This document shows positions 16,785 through 26,231 of a stretch of DNA of 64,000 bases, one piece after another (position 1 is the first letter of the stretch; the number at the start of each line of letters is the position of its first letter). Location of the stretch: contig NZ_DASZBU010000006.1 of assembly GCF_035943815.1 (NCBI RefSeq), positions 141,555 through 205,554 of the forward strand. Reading direction: 5' to 3'. Origin of the DNA: Frateuria_A sp035943815 (GTDB lineage: Bacteria > Pseudomonadota > Gammaproteobacteria > Xanthomonadales > Rhodanobacteraceae). Position numbers and translations under genes: made by a program. The notes under the pieces are model-generated. The model made no database searches and was not told the origin of the DNA. It saw only the letters and a list, made by a program, of their open reading frames with translations.

Positions 16785-18203
16785 TTACTGGAGCAGCTTC
16801 AGGACGCTCTGCGTGCTGGAGTTGGCCTGGGCCAGAACCGAGACACCCGCCTGTTGCAGGATGTTCGCGCTGGACATGTTCGCCGTCTCGGCAGCGAAAT
16901 CGGCGTCCTGGATCTGGCTGCGCGAGGCATCCAGGTTCTGCGAGATCGTCTGCAGGTTGGCGATGGTGGACTGGAAGCGGTTCTGCACGGCGCCCAGGTT
17001 GCTGCGCATCGAGCTGATCGTGGCGAGCGCGGCGTCGATACGGTTCATCGTGTCGTTGGCGCCGGCCACCGTCTTGACGCTGGTGGACGCCAGCGTGTTG
17101 GTGTCCTTGGTGATGGTGTTGGAGGCGAACCCAAGGTCGGCGTAGGCGCCGGTCATGGTGATGTTGTCCGCCGCACTCAAGGTCACGGTGCCCTGGTTGT
17201 TCTTCACGACGCCTGCGGCAACGCCGCCAGTGGCGCCGCCGCCCAGGGTCTGGGCAATGTTGATGTCGCGGCCATCGGAGGTGGAGAAGGTCAGGTTGCC
17301 GCCGGTGAAGCTGGCGGACACGCCGGTCTGGGTCGAGTACAGGTTGACCTGTGCGGCTACGGCACTGCCGGTGAGCGCGGCGCCGCTGGTGTCCGTGCCA
17401 TTGTAGATGCTGACGCCATTGATGCTCAGCGTATAGGTGTTGCCTGCGGCGCCGCCGGTGCTGGTGAAGGCGCCGGTCACGCTGTTGGAGGCGGTCGCGG
17501 TCAGGCCAGCCACGCCCGACGCATTGATCGCGGCGGCCTTGGCAAAGGCGCTGCTGGCGGTCTGGCCGGCGCCGCCGCCGGCGGTGGATGCCCCGATGGA
17601 AACGGCCGCACCGCTGCCCACGGCGATGGTGACGCCGCCGTTGGTCAGCGCGTTGCCGGTGACCGCACCGCTGGTGGAGGTGGCGATCTGGCCCAACTGG
17701 TCGGCGCGCGAACCCTGGCTCAGGTTCACCGAGATGGTCTCGCCGACGTTGGCGCCGACCTGGAATGCAGCCTGGCCAAAGGTGCCATCGAGCACGTGGC
17801 GGCCGTTGAAGCTGGTCTGGCTGGCGATACGGGTGATTTCCGCCAGGCGCTGCTGCACTTCGGCGTCGAGCGCGGCGCGGTCGCTGTCGGAGTTGGTCGC
17901 GTTGGCGGACTGCACCGCCAGCTCGCGGATGCGCTGCATGTTGTTGGTCACTTCGTTCAGCGCCGACTCGGTGGTCTGCGCCAGCGAAATGCCGTCGTTG
18001 GCGTTGCGCACGGCCTGGTTCAGGCCGTTGATCTGGGTGGTGAACCGGGTGGCGATGGCCAGACCGGCGGCATCGTCCTTCGCGCTGTTGATGCGCATGC
18101 CCGAGGACAGGCGTTGGATGGCGGTGGCCAGCTTGCTCTGCGTCGTGGACAGGTTCTGCTGCGCATTGAGCGACATGATGTTGGTGAGAACGCTCATGAC
18201 CAT
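16785..18203 (-). CDS. fliC: Flagellin FliC
   Basis: This is the filament subunit and the only flagellin in the window. The 472-residue product has the conserved D0/D1 ends: N-terminal LSTTQSKLATAIQRLSSG, MRINSAKDDAAGLAIA and QRIRELAVQSANATNS, and C-terminal NLQTISQNLDASRSQIQDAD ending SVLKLLQ. The middle (about 175-370) is a variable Ala/Gly/Thr/Ser-rich surface domain. The ATG at 18203 has GGAG 8 bases upstream; a second ATG two codons later is possible. A clear sigma28 promoter lies about 90 bases upstream. Confidence 0.97.
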   Translation of the reverse strand: MVMSVLTNIMSLNAQQNLSTTQSKLATAIQRLSSGMRINSAKDDAAGLAIATRFTTQINGLNQAVRNANDGISLAQTTESALNEVTNNMQRIRELAVQSANATNSDSDRAALDAEVQQRLAEITRIASQTSFNGRHVLDGTFGQAAFQVGANVGETISVNLSQGSRADQLGQIATSTSGAVTGNALTNGGVTIAVGSGAAVSIGASTAGGGAGQTASSAFAKAAAINASGVAGLTATASNSVTGAFTSTGGAAGNTYTLSINGVSIYNGTDTSGAALTGSAVAAQVNLYSTQTGVSASFTGGNLTFSTSDGRDINIAQTLGGGATGGVAAGVVKNNQGTVTLSAADNITMTGAYADLGFASNTITKDTNTLASTSVKTVAGANDTMNRIDAALATISSMRSNLGAVQNRFQSTIANLQTISQNLDASRSQIQDADFAAETANMSSANILQQAGVSVLAQANSSTQSVLKLLQ

Positions 18204-18292
18204 GGGAATGTCTCCGTTAGGGTCTTGGGTGCCGTTGGTCGGCGGTGGTAGTCAGCGGGATGCCGATTGGGAACACCGCCGCCTCAGACCCT

Positions 18293-18319
18293 TTTTCGAC
18301 CCTCACCATGGAAACTTGA
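18293..18319 (-). promoter_or_regulatory. Sigma28 (FliA) promoter of fliC
   Basis: On the minus strand the sequence is TCAAGTTT, exactly 11 bases, then GTCGAAAA, against the FliA consensus TAAAGTTT-N11-GCCGATAA (one and two mismatches). It lies in the 215-base flgL-fliC gap, about 90 bases before the fliC ATG, giving a long 5' leader. This is the expected late-class promoter for flagellin. Confidence 0.8.
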
Positions 18320-18418
18320 GTGGGTCAACTGCTCTTTCTGCATTTTCCTGTCGCATCTTCCCGCGCCCACCCTTCACTTCCAGGCGTCGCAAGTCGCGCC
18401 GGCCGAACACGGACCGCA

Positions 18419-19609
18419 TCACTTGAGATAATCGAACAACGTCATGTTCTGGAGCTTGCTGAAGGTCAGCTGCGCGGCCTGCAGCGCGGAACTCTGCAGG
18501 CTCAGTTTGCTCACCGCGTCGTAGTAGTTGAGGTCCTGCACGTCCGACAGCGCGGTCTTGTACTGCAGGGTGAGGTCGCCGTTGAGCGAGCCCTGCTGGT
18601 CCAGCGCATTCATCCGGGCACCCACTCCCGCGCGCGTCTGCGTGACCGTGCCGATCGCCTGGTCGAGGTTGGCAAGCTGGCCGCCGAGCGCGTTCTGCAA
18701 GCCTGTCTCACTCGTGGATTGGCGCAGCGCTCCGATGATGCCGTCGAGCGTATCGAACATGCTCTGCTTGGACGAAGGGGCCACCGCAAAGCTGTCGTTC
18801 GCCGCCGGCGTGCCGCTGAAGGCAACCTGCACGCCCTTGAAGGCGATCGTGCCGCCCTTCTCCGGATCGTAGGCGCCGCTGCTGACCACGGCGCCGCCGC
18901 TATCACGCACCTCGTAGGCGTTGGGCGCGGTGAACACGATCTGGTAGTTGCCGCCGTTCCACGCGCTGGCGTCGGTTACGCCGGTGGCACCGACCAGCGC
19001 GCTGCCGGTGTTGCCGGCGGCCGCGCCCACGGCGAAGCTGCCGTTGCCGGTGAGAGTGTCCATGAACACCGCGCTGCCCGGATCGCCGGTGGCGACCTGC
19101 AGACCCGGGCCGGCCGCGACCATGCGCTGGCCCTGGTCGCCCACATAGCTCACGCCGCCAGGTTGCGAGACGAACGGCGCGGCGCCGGTGCGGTTGCCGG
19201 CGAAGATGTAGTCGCCCTGCGCATCCTTGCTGTTGGCCATGCCCAACAACTGGTCGCGCAGCTGCACCATCTCGGTGGCGATGTCGTTGCGCGACTCGGC
19301 CGTCTGGCTGGCGTTCATGCCTTGCAGCAGCAGCGTGCGCACGCGGCCCAGCACGTTGCCGACCGAGGACAGCGTCTTGTCTTCCAATCCCAGTCGCGCG
19401 TTGGCCGAAGTGATGTTGCGCTGGTACTGGTCGGTGTCGGCGCCAAGATGAGTCAGTTCCACGGCGCGCGTCGCGCCCACCGGATCGTCGGAGGGCTGGT
19501 TGATGCGCTTGCCGGTGCCCATCTGCGTCTGGATGCCGGACAGGTCGCCCTGCCGTTCCATCATCGTGTTGACCGACTGCTGCTGCATCCAGCTGGTGGA
19601 GACTCTCAT
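18419..19609 (-). CDS. flgL: FlgL, hook-filament junction protein 2
   Basis: FlgL (HAP3) joins the hook-filament junction to flagellin. The 396-residue product has flagellin-like termini: N-terminal MQQQSVNTMMERQGDLSGIQ and C-terminal LSLQSSALQAAQLTFSKLQN, ending TLFDYLK. A Gly/Ala/Asp-rich middle contains DYIFAGNRTGAAPF. It starts 11 bases after flgK and is the last gene of the flg run before the fliC promoter. Confidence 0.95.
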   Translation of the reverse strand: MRVSTSWMQQQSVNTMMERQGDLSGIQTQMGTGKRINQPSDDPVGATRAVELTHLGADTDQYQRNITSANARLGLEDKTLSSVGNVLGRVRTLLLQGMNASQTAESRNDIATEMVQLRDQLLGMANSKDAQGDYIFAGNRTGAAPFVSQPGGVSYVGDQGQRMVAAGPGLQVATGDPGSAVFMDTLTGNGSFAVGAAAGNTGSALVGATGVTDASAWNGGNYQIVFTAPNAYEVRDSGGAVVSSGAYDPEKGGTIAFKGVQVAFSGTPAANDSFAVAPSSKQSMFDTLDGIIGALRQSTSETGLQNALGGQLANLDQAIGTVTQTRAGVGARMNALDQQGSLNGDLTLQYKTALSDVQDLNYYDAVSKLSLQSSALQAAQLTFSKLQNMTLFDYLK

Positions 19610-19620
19610 GACGGTGGCCC

Positions 19621-21492
19621 TTAGCCCTTGAACGCGCCGAGCAGTGCGTTGAACACGGTGTTGGCGGCGTTGATGACCTGCGCCGACGCCTGGTAGGCCT
19701 GCTGGAAGCGCACCAGGTTGGCCGCTTCCTCATCGACGTTGACGCCGCTGACGCTCTGTTGCGCGGCCATCGCCTGGTTGTAGACGGCGGTCTGCGTCTT
19801 GGCTGCGTCGTCGGCCAGCGAACCGGCGCTGCCGACCTGGCCGACCAGCTGGCCGTAGGCGCCGCCTACGCTGGTCGCGCCGCCATCGAGCACGCCCAGG
19901 TTGGCCACCGCGCCGAGCTTGAGCGCGTTGGCGTTGTCGCCGCGCGCGTTGGTGTTGGCCTTCACGGTGAAGCTGTCGCCGTTGGCGGGCGAGCCCGAGA
20001 GGGCAAGGCTCCAGCCGTTGTGCACGATGGGCGTGCCGGCGGTGAAGGTCTGCGCCGGGCCACCGTCGATGCTGTAGCTGGTCGGCGAGGAGAACACGAT
20101 GCTGGAGGCGGTGAACAGGTTCGGGTTGCTGCCGTCGGCGACGGTGAGCGCACCCACGGCGGCGTTGCCGGTATTCGCGCCCGCCGCGCTGCCCACCAGC
20201 GGTGCGGCTGCAGCCACTTTGTTCGGATCGGTGATCGCCACGCCTATGCCGCCGGCTGCATTGCGGGTGGGTTGGATGCGGAAGCTGTCGCCGGCGTTGG
20301 CGGCGCCGCCACCCAGGGTGAAGCTCAGGCCGCCGGCCTTGAACGGATCGGCGGCCGTGCCGGTGCCGGTCATCGCCACCGTGGCGCCGCTGCCGTCGCG
20401 CAGGTTCCAGGCGCTGCCGTCGTAGCTCAGCACGTAGTCCTGGCTGCCGAGCGCGCCGATGTCGCTGATGCTCGCCGTGAGCGTGGCGCTGCCGGTATTG
20501 CTGCCGGCTGCCTGCACGGCAGGGCCGGCGATGTTGAAGAAGGTGCCGCCGAGCTGGCCGTTGAGATCCACGCCCTGCGCGTGCTGCGCGTTGAACGTGT
20601 CGGCCAGCGCCAGCGCGGCCCGACCGAGCTGGTTCTGCGCGGGGTCGAGCACGTTGCTGCGGAAATCCAGCAGCGCGCCCAGCGTGCCTCCGCCGATGCG
20701 GCTGCTCAGCACCGCGCCGGTGCCCTTGTCGACGACTTCCAGCCGGGTCGCGTCATAGGTGTTGGGCGCGGTACCCAGATCGTAGGATTGCGTACCGCTG
20801 ACCAGCGCCTGCCCGTTGCCGACGAACACGCTCAGGGTGCCGTCGTTCTGCGGCGCCACGCTGATGCCGACCTCGCCCGAGAGCTTCTTGATCAGCGCGT
20901 CGCGCTGGTCGAGCAGGTCGGACGGCTGCTGGCCGGTGGAGGCGCGGATGCGCTCGTTGAGCTTGGCGATCCCGGCGCTGTCGCTGTTGATCGCGGCGAC
21001 CGTATCGGCGAGTTGGCGCTGCACTTGCCCGCCCAGGCTGTCGAATTGCCCGGACAGTGCATGAAAGGTGCTGGCCAGGCCGCCGGCGCGGGCCAGCAAT
21101 ACGCTGCGGGCGGAGGCGTCCGCCGGGGCATTGGCCACGTCCTGCACCGAGCCGAAAAAGCTGTCCAGCGAGCTCTGCAGGTTGCTGCTGCCGGAAAGCT
21201 GGTTGTTGAGCTGGCCGGTCAGGCCCTGGTAGGCATTGGCGCGCCCCTGGGCGGAGGCGGCCGACCATAGCGCGCTGTTGAGGTACTGGCTGTAGGCGCG
21301 CTGCACCGCCTGGGTGTCCACGCCGGTGCCGACGTAGTAGCGCCCTTCCTGCTGCGGCGCGCGCGCGGCGAAGCTCACCTGCTGGCGGCTGTAGCCGTCA
21401 GTGTTGGCGTTGGACACGTTGTGGCCCACGGTGCTCAGGCCCACTTGCGCGGCGAGCAGGCCGGAGACGCCGGTGGAAAGCAGGTCAGCCAT
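19621..21492 (-). CDS. flgK: FlgK, hook-filament junction protein 1
   Basis: FlgK (HAP1) forms the first junction layer on the hook. The 623 residues include the axial-protein N-terminus with TGVSGLLAAQVGLSTVGHNV, then SNANTDGYSRQQV, and the C-terminal helix VNVDEEAANLVRFQQAYQAS. Between them is a long Gly/Ala/Thr-rich region. The size is at the upper end of the family. It follows flgJ after a 117-base gap that carries a palindrome (21571-21587), unlike the tight spacing elsewhere in the flg run. Confidence 0.95.
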   Translation of the reverse strand: MADLLSTGVSGLLAAQVGLSTVGHNVSNANTDGYSRQQVSFAARAPQQEGRYYVGTGVDTQAVQRAYSQYLNSALWSAASAQGRANAYQGLTGQLNNQLSGSSNLQSSLDSFFGSVQDVANAPADASARSVLLARAGGLASTFHALSGQFDSLGGQVQRQLADTVAAINSDSAGIAKLNERIRASTGQQPSDLLDQRDALIKKLSGEVGISVAPQNDGTLSVFVGNGQALVSGTQSYDLGTAPNTYDATRLEVVDKGTGAVLSSRIGGGTLGALLDFRSNVLDPAQNQLGRAALALADTFNAQHAQGVDLNGQLGGTFFNIAGPAVQAAGSNTGSATLTASISDIGALGSQDYVLSYDGSAWNLRDGSGATVAMTGTGTAADPFKAGGLSFTLGGGAANAGDSFRIQPTRNAAGGIGVAITDPNKVAAAAPLVGSAAGANTGNAAVGALTVADGSNPNLFTASSIVFSSPTSYSIDGGPAQTFTAGTPIVHNGWSLALSGSPANGDSFTVKANTNARGDNANALKLGAVANLGVLDGGATSVGGAYGQLVGQVGSAGSLADDAAKTQTAVYNQAMAAQQSVSGVNVDEEAANLVRFQQAYQASAQVINAANTVFNALLGAFKG

Positions 21493-21570
21493 GATGGTTT
21501 CCCGGACGGATGGCAGGCGGGCGGGCGGGCCGCGACAGGCGGCCCGGCGAAAACCCGATCGGCGGAATCA

Positions 21571-21587
21571 GGGCATGCGTCATGCCC
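21571..21587. other. Palindrome upstream of flgK
   Basis: GGGCATG-CGT-CATGCCC is a perfect 7-base-arm inverted repeat in the flgJ-flgK gap, 79 bases before the flgK ATG. On the minus strand it also satisfies GG-N10-GC (GGCATGACGCATGC) but fits the rest of the sigma54 consensus poorly. It may be a flgJ attenuator, a regulator site or a weak RpoN site; the sequence does not decide. Confidence 0.4.
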
Positions 21588-21609
21588 CCTGTGACGGCAG
21601 CTTGGCTTC

Positions 21610-22704
21610 TCACTTGAATGCCCCCGCATCCAGCGACGCCAGCGCCTCGCGCATCTGCGGGCTGTTGGCGATGGCGGTGAGCTTGGCCGCGTAGCCTGGA
21701 TCGGTGGCGTAGCCGCCGCGGCTCAGCGCATGCGCGAAACCGGCGACGTTCTCGCCCTTGCCCAGTGCCTGCGCGTAGCGCGGGCTGTCGGTGAGCATGC
21801 GTGCGTAGTCGGCGAACGCGTCGGCCGGGCTGGCGTAAGCGCGGAAGTTGTCGCGCTTGCGCACCGCCACGCCGTTCTCGTACTCGAGCGTGGGCACGCT
21901 GACCTTGTCGCCGATCCAGCCGCCACCGGCCTTGATGCCGAACAGGTTGAAGCTGCTCGAACCGTCATGGCGCTGCGGCAGGTGCTTGCCCCAGCCGGTT
22001 TCCAGCGCGGCCTGCGCCAGCAGCGCGCGCACCGAGACGCCCAGCTTGACGGCGGCGGCCTGCGCGTGCGGCGCCATCGCCTGCACGAAGCCGACCGGAT
22101 CGCCCGGAACGAACTTGCTGGCCACGTTTGCCGCGCCCTGCGCCAGCTGGCCGAGCGTGGCCCGCCAATCCTTCGCGGCGAGGGCGTCGCTGGCCAGCGG
22201 AAGCAGCGCGCCGTCCTGCGCGTCCGCACCCGCCCCCAGATTCAGCAAGGCGCGCGCGCCCGCCTCGGCGCCCGCGGCAAGCGGGGCGAACAGGCCCGAA
22301 GCGGTGGCGCCGGGCAGTGCACCGGCAGCGACGCCGGCAAGCAAGGTCTTGTCATCGGTGGCCGCCGGCGTGGACTGCGCGTCCTTGCCGCCGAGCTGGC
22401 GCACCAGCATGCGCGCGATACCCAGGCCGTTGTTGCCCTGGGACAGCGAGAGCGAAAGCTGCTGATCGAACAGGTCGCGGTAGGCCTTGCCCTGCTCGCT
22501 GTCGCCCACGTCGTTGTCGCCGAAGCTGGCGTTGGCCTCGCGCATCGACTTGAGCATCATCTGGGTGAAGATCGCCTCGAACTGCCTGGCGACCTTTGGC
22601 AGCGCCGCCTTGTCGTCGCCCTTGGCCTGTGCGCGCAGCTGGTTGAACCCGGACAGGTCGGTCCAGGTGTCGAGCGCGGGCGTGGCGGGCGTGGCGGGCG
22701 TCAT
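21610..22704 (-). CDS. flgJ: FlgJ, rod assembly protein with peptidoglycan hydrolase domain
   Basis: FlgJ is a dual protein: the N-terminal domain caps the growing rod and the C-terminal domain opens peptidoglycan. In this 364-residue product the rod domain (about 30-105) has VARQFEAIFTQMMLKSMREA. After an Ala/Gly linker, a glucosaminidase domain begins near residue 205 with LLAQAALETGWGKHLPQ, containing the catalytic-type Glu of AALETGWG, and SSFNLFGIKAGGGW. The fused architecture is the gamma/betaproteobacterial type. It lies 17 bases after flgI. Confidence 0.95.
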   Translation of the reverse strand: MTPATPATPALDTWTDLSGFNQLRAQAKGDDKAALPKVARQFEAIFTQMMLKSMREANASFGDNDVGDSEQGKAYRDLFDQQLSLSLSQGNNGLGIARMLVRQLGGKDAQSTPAATDDKTLLAGVAAGALPGATASGLFAPLAAGAEAGARALLNLGAGADAQDGALLPLASDALAAKDWRATLGQLAQGAANVASKFVPGDPVGFVQAMAPHAQAAAVKLGVSVRALLAQAALETGWGKHLPQRHDGSSSFNLFGIKAGGGWIGDKVSVPTLEYENGVAVRKRDNFRAYASPADAFADYARMLTDSPRYAQALGKGENVAGFAHALSRGGYATDPGYAAKLTAIANSPQMREALASLDAGAFK

Positions 22705-22721
22705 GTTTCCGTCGCGTGGAC

Positions 22722-23981
22722 CTAGATCACGACAAGGTCTGCATGAAGCGCGCCAGCCTGCTTGAGCGCCTGCAGGATCGAGATCAGGTCGCTCGGCGCC
22801 GCGCCCACCTGATTCACCGCGCGCACGATGGTGTCCAGGCTCACGCCCGGGCCGAACTTGAACATGTGCGCGCCGCTTTCGCTGACCTGCACGTCGGAGC
22901 TGGGCACCACCGCGGTCTGGCCGCGCGAGAACGGCCCCGGCTGGCTGACCTGCGGCTGCTCGCTGATGGTGACCTGGATCGCGCCGTGCGCCACCGCCGC
23001 GGCGGAGACCTTGACGTCCGAGCCGATCACCACGGTGCCGGTGCGCGAGTTGACCACCACGCGCGCGGGCGCATCGCCGGGAGTCACGTCGAGATTCTGG
23101 ATCATGCCCAGCCAGGCCACTTTCTGCGCCGGGTCCTGCGGACCGCGCACCGACACGGTGCCACCGTCGACCGGCGTGGCGGTGCCCGCGCCGAAGGCAC
23201 CGTTGACGGCCTGCGCGATGCGCGCGGCGGTGGTGAAGTCGGCTGTGTTGAGGTTGAGCATCAGGTCGCCGGCGCCCGCAAACGACGAGGGCACGCTGCG
23301 CTCGACCGAGGCGCCGTTGGGGATGCGCCCGCTGGCGGAGATGTTCACCTGCACGCTGGAGCCGCTCTTGCCCAGCGCACTCACGCCGCCGACCACCACG
23401 CTGCCTTGCGCGATCGCGTAGACGTTGCCGTCGGCGCCGCGCAGCGGCGACATCAAGAGCTCGCCACCACGCAGGCTCTTGGCATTGCCGATCGAGGCCA
23501 CGGTGACGTCGATCTGCTGGCCAGGCTTGGCGAAGGGCGGCAGCTCGGCGGTGATGGTCACCGCCGCGGCGTTCTTCAGCTGCGGCCGCGCGTTGGCCGG
23601 CACGGTGATGCCGAACTGCTGCAGCATGTTCTCCAGGCTCTGCGTGGTGAACGGGGCCTGGGTGGTCTGGTCGCCCGAGCCGTCGAGACCCACCACCAGG
23701 CCGTAACCGATCAACTGGTTCGAGCGCACGCCGCCGACGGAGGCCAGGTCGCGGATCTTGTCCGCGTGCAGCGGCGCGCAGGCGAGCATCGCCACGAGCG
23801 CGGCCACCACGTGCAGGCCGAAGCTGCGCCAGCGCTGCAGCGCGCGGCGCAGCGCGGCGCGGCGGGTCTCCTCCACACGCGAATGATCGTAGGGTTCGCC
23901 GTCGGCGGACGGCGGCGGCGCGGCGGAAACCCCGCGGGTTTCCGTGGCGGACGGCGACGGCTCGGGAAGCTGCGGCTTCAT
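22722..23981 (-). CDS. flgI: FlgI, flagellar P-ring protein
   Basis: FlgI forms the periplasmic P ring around the rod. The mature part is typical: DKIRDLASVGGVRSNQLIGY at the start, then GYGLVVGLDGSGDQT and a C-terminal end LHADLVVI. The ATG at 23981 forms a TGATG overlap with the flgH stop and gives 419 residues, about 50 longer than usual, because a charged 50-residue stretch rich in Pro, Ser, Glu and Arg precedes the signal segment (VVAALVAMLACAPLHA). A GTG inside this stretch could shorten it, but I see no ribosome site there. Confidence 0.95.
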   Translation of the reverse strand: MKPQLPEPSPSATETRGVSAAPPPSADGEPYDHSRVEETRRAALRRALQRWRSFGLHVVAALVAMLACAPLHADKIRDLASVGGVRSNQLIGYGLVVGLDGSGDQTTQAPFTTQSLENMLQQFGITVPANARPQLKNAAAVTITAELPPFAKPGQQIDVTVASIGNAKSLRGGELLMSPLRGADGNVYAIAQGSVVVGGVSALGKSGSSVQVNISASGRIPNGASVERSVPSSFAGAGDLMLNLNTADFTTAARIAQAVNGAFGAGTATPVDGGTVSVRGPQDPAQKVAWLGMIQNLDVTPGDAPARVVVNSRTGTVVIGSDVKVSAAAVAHGAIQVTISEQPQVSQPGPFSRGQTAVVPSSDVQVSESGAHMFKFGPGVSLDTIVRAVNQVGAAPSDLISILQALKQAGALHADLVVI

Positions 23982-24661
23982 CAGAACGGCATCCACTTGG
24001 AATTGAAGAAGCGCGACAGCCATCCGCGCGTGTTGGCGTCGGCCAGCGTGCCGCGGCCGGTGTAGCTGATGCGCGCGTCGGCCACGCGGGTGGAGGGCAC
24101 GGTGTTGTCCTGGCCGATGTCCTGCGGGCGCACGATGCCGGCGATGCGCACCAACTCCTGGCCCTGGTTGATGGTCAGCCACTTCTCGCCGCGCACCATC
24201 AGGTTGCCGTTGGACAGACGCTGCGCCACCGTCACCGTGATCTGGCCGGTGAGCTGGTTGGACTGGCTCGACGAACCGTTGCCGTCGAACGTTCGCTCGC
24301 CGTCCAGGCCGATGTCGGCCGCCTTGCCGCCGATGGAGACACCCTGGCCCAGAATGGTGGGCGAGGCGATCTTGGCCTTGTCGGTCTTGCTCGTGCTGGT
24401 GCTGGCCTTCTTGCTCGCCTGCGTGCTTTCCACCAGCACGATGGTGAGGATGTCGCCCACCCGATGCGCGCGCGGGTCGGAGAACAGTTCCATGCCCTGC
24501 GCATCGTGGTAGATCGCGCCGTCGGCCGGTGCCGCGGCGACGTCCGGCTGCATCGGCAACGTAGCCGCCCATTGGGCGTCCTCGTGGCCCGGTTGCATGG
24601 TGGCGCAGCCGGCAAGCGCGAGCAGCGCGGCGGCGGCGAGGAAGCGGAAAGCGGCGTGCAT
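23981..24661 (-). CDS. flgH: FlgH, flagellar L-ring lipoprotein
   Basis: FlgH forms the outer-membrane L ring. The 226-residue product has a signal peptide with a lipobox LAGC at residues 16-19, giving Cys19 as the lipidated residue. The core contains FSDPRAHRVGDILTIVLVES and, near the C-terminus, VRIAGIVRPQDIGQDNTVPS, both family signatures. It overlaps flgI by one base and follows flgG by 4 bases. Confidence 0.96.
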   Translation of the reverse strand: MHAAFRFLAAAALLALAGCATMQPGHEDAQWAATLPMQPDVAAAPADGAIYHDAQGMELFSDPRAHRVGDILTIVLVESTQASKKASTSTSKTDKAKIASPTILGQGVSIGGKAADIGLDGERTFDGNGSSSQSNQLTGQITVTVAQRLSNGNLMVRGEKWLTINQGQELVRIAGIVRPQDIGQDNTVPSTRVADARISYTGRGTLADANTRGWLSRFFNSKWMPF

Positions 24662-24665
24662 GGAA

Positions 24666-25451
24666 TCAGGTCTTGTTGGTGAGGAACTGCAGCATCTGGT
24701 CGGCCGCGGAGATGGCCTTGGAATTCATCTCGTAGGTGCGCTGGGTCTCGATCATGTCGACCATCTGCTCGACCACGTTGACGTTCGAGCTCTCCAGCGC
24801 GCCCTGCGAGAGCGTGCCCAGGCCGTTGAGCCCCGGCTGGCCCGGCTGCGGCGTGCCGCTCGAGGCGGTCTCCAGGTACAGGTTGTCGCCGTTGGGCTGC
24901 AGGCCCGCCGGGTTGATGAAGTCGGCCAGCTGCACGGTGCCCACCTGTTGCGGCGCGGCCTGTCCCGGCAGCGTGATGCTGACCGTGCCGTCGCTGCCGA
25001 TGGTGATCGACTGCGCGTTGGCCGGGATGGTGATGGCCGGTTCCACCGCATAGCCGTTGGCCGTGACGATCTGCCCGTTCTGGTCCATGTGCAGCGAACC
25101 GTCGCGGGTGTAGGCGGTGGTGCCGTCGGGCATGGTCACCTGCAGGAAGCCGCGGCCCTGGATAGCCAGGTCCAGCGAATTGCCGGTCTGCTCGATGTTG
25201 CCCTGGGTGAACAGCTTCTCGTTGCCGACCACGCGCACGCCGGTGCCCAGCATCAGGCCCGAGGGAGCGGCGGTCTGCTCGGTGGTCTGCCCGCCCGGCT
25301 GGCGCAGGTTCTGGTAGACCAGGTCCTGGAACGCGGCGCGCGAGCTCTTGAAGCCGGTGGTGTTGGCGTTGGCCAGGTTGTGCGAGACCACGTCCATGCG
25401 CGTCTGCTGCGCATCGAGGCCGGTCTTGGCGACCCACAGGGAAGAGAACAT
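24666..25451 (-). CDS. flgG: FlgG, distal rod protein
   Basis: FlgG forms the distal rod that crosses the rings. The 261 residues are the standard length, with the rod-protein N-terminus SLWVAKTGLDAQQTRMDVVS, then HNLANANTTGFK, and the C-terminus SNVNVVEQMVDMIETQRTYE followed by MNSKAISAADQMLQFLTNKT. Good spacing (18 bases) after flgF keeps it in the flgB-L unit. Confidence 0.97.
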   Translation of the reverse strand: MFSSLWVAKTGLDAQQTRMDVVSHNLANANTTGFKSSRAAFQDLVYQNLRQPGGQTTEQTAAPSGLMLGTGVRVVGNEKLFTQGNIEQTGNSLDLAIQGRGFLQVTMPDGTTAYTRDGSLHMDQNGQIVTANGYAVEPAITIPANAQSITIGSDGTVSITLPGQAAPQQVGTVQLADFINPAGLQPNGDNLYLETASSGTPQPGQPGLNGLGTLSQGALESSNVNVVEQMVDMIETQRTYEMNSKAISAADQMLQFLTNKT

Positions 25452-25469
25452 GGATGTCTCCTGGGAAAC

Positions 25470-26210
25470 TTAAGTGAGTGACAGCAGGCGGGTCGCCGCC
25501 TGTGCGTTGTCGTCGGCGTTCTTGATCGCCTTGACCTGGAGTTCGTACTGGCGCGAGAGCTCGATCATCTGCACCAGCGTCTGCGACGGGTTCACGTTGC
25601 TGGATTCGAGCACGCCCGATTTCACGGTCACGGCCGGGTCGGCGTCGGCGGTGCCGCCGCCGGCCAGGTGCATCAGCCCGTCGCTACCCAGCGCCAGCTG
25701 GTTGGCCGGCGGGTTGACCAGCTTCAGCTTGCCGACCGAGGCGATCGTCTGCGGGCCCTGCCCGGTCGGCACCACCGAGATGGTGCCGTCGTTGCCGATG
25801 CTCACCTGGCTCGCCGGCGGCAGGCTGATCGGGCCGCCGTCGCCCAGCACCAGGTTGCCGCGCGCGTCGGTGAGCAGGCCATCGGGGGTGAGCTGCAGGT
25901 TGCCGGCGCGCGTGTAGGCTTCGCTGCCGTCGGCCGCCTGCACCGCGATCCAGCCGTCGCCCTGCACCGCCACGTCGAACTCGCGACCGGTCTGGATCTC
26001 CGCGCCCGAGCGCAGGTCGACGCCTTCACCCTGCGCCACGCCGTTGATCCGCGTGGGCATGCCCGGCCCCTGCACCGGCAGCGCCTGGAAGGCCGACATC
26101 TGCGCCTTGAAGCCGACCGTGTCGGCGTTGGCCAGGTTGTGCGCCACTTCCGTCTGCGCCCGCATCATCTGCGTGGCGCCGGTCATGGCGACGTAGAGCG
26201 AACGATCCAT
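25470..26210 (-). CDS. flgF: FlgF, proximal rod protein
   Basis: FlgF is a proximal rod subunit. The 246-residue product begins MDRSLYVAMTGATQMMRAQ, then AHNLANADTVGFKA, and ends with the shared axial C-terminal helix region ESSNVNPSQTLVQMIELSRQ. The length and order (flgE, flgF, flgG) are canonical. It starts 21 bases after flgE. Confidence 0.96.
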   Translation of the reverse strand: MDRSLYVAMTGATQMMRAQTEVAHNLANADTVGFKAQMSAFQALPVQGPGMPTRINGVAQGEGVDLRSGAEIQTGREFDVAVQGDGWIAVQAADGSEAYTRAGNLQLTPDGLLTDARGNLVLGDGGPISLPPASQVSIGNDGTISVVPTGQGPQTIASVGKLKLVNPPANQLALGSDGLMHLAGGGTADADPAVTVKSGVLESSNVNPSQTLVQMIELSRQYELQVKAIKNADDNAQAATRLLSLT

Positions 26211-26231
26211 GGGATTGCCTCAGCCCCCGCG

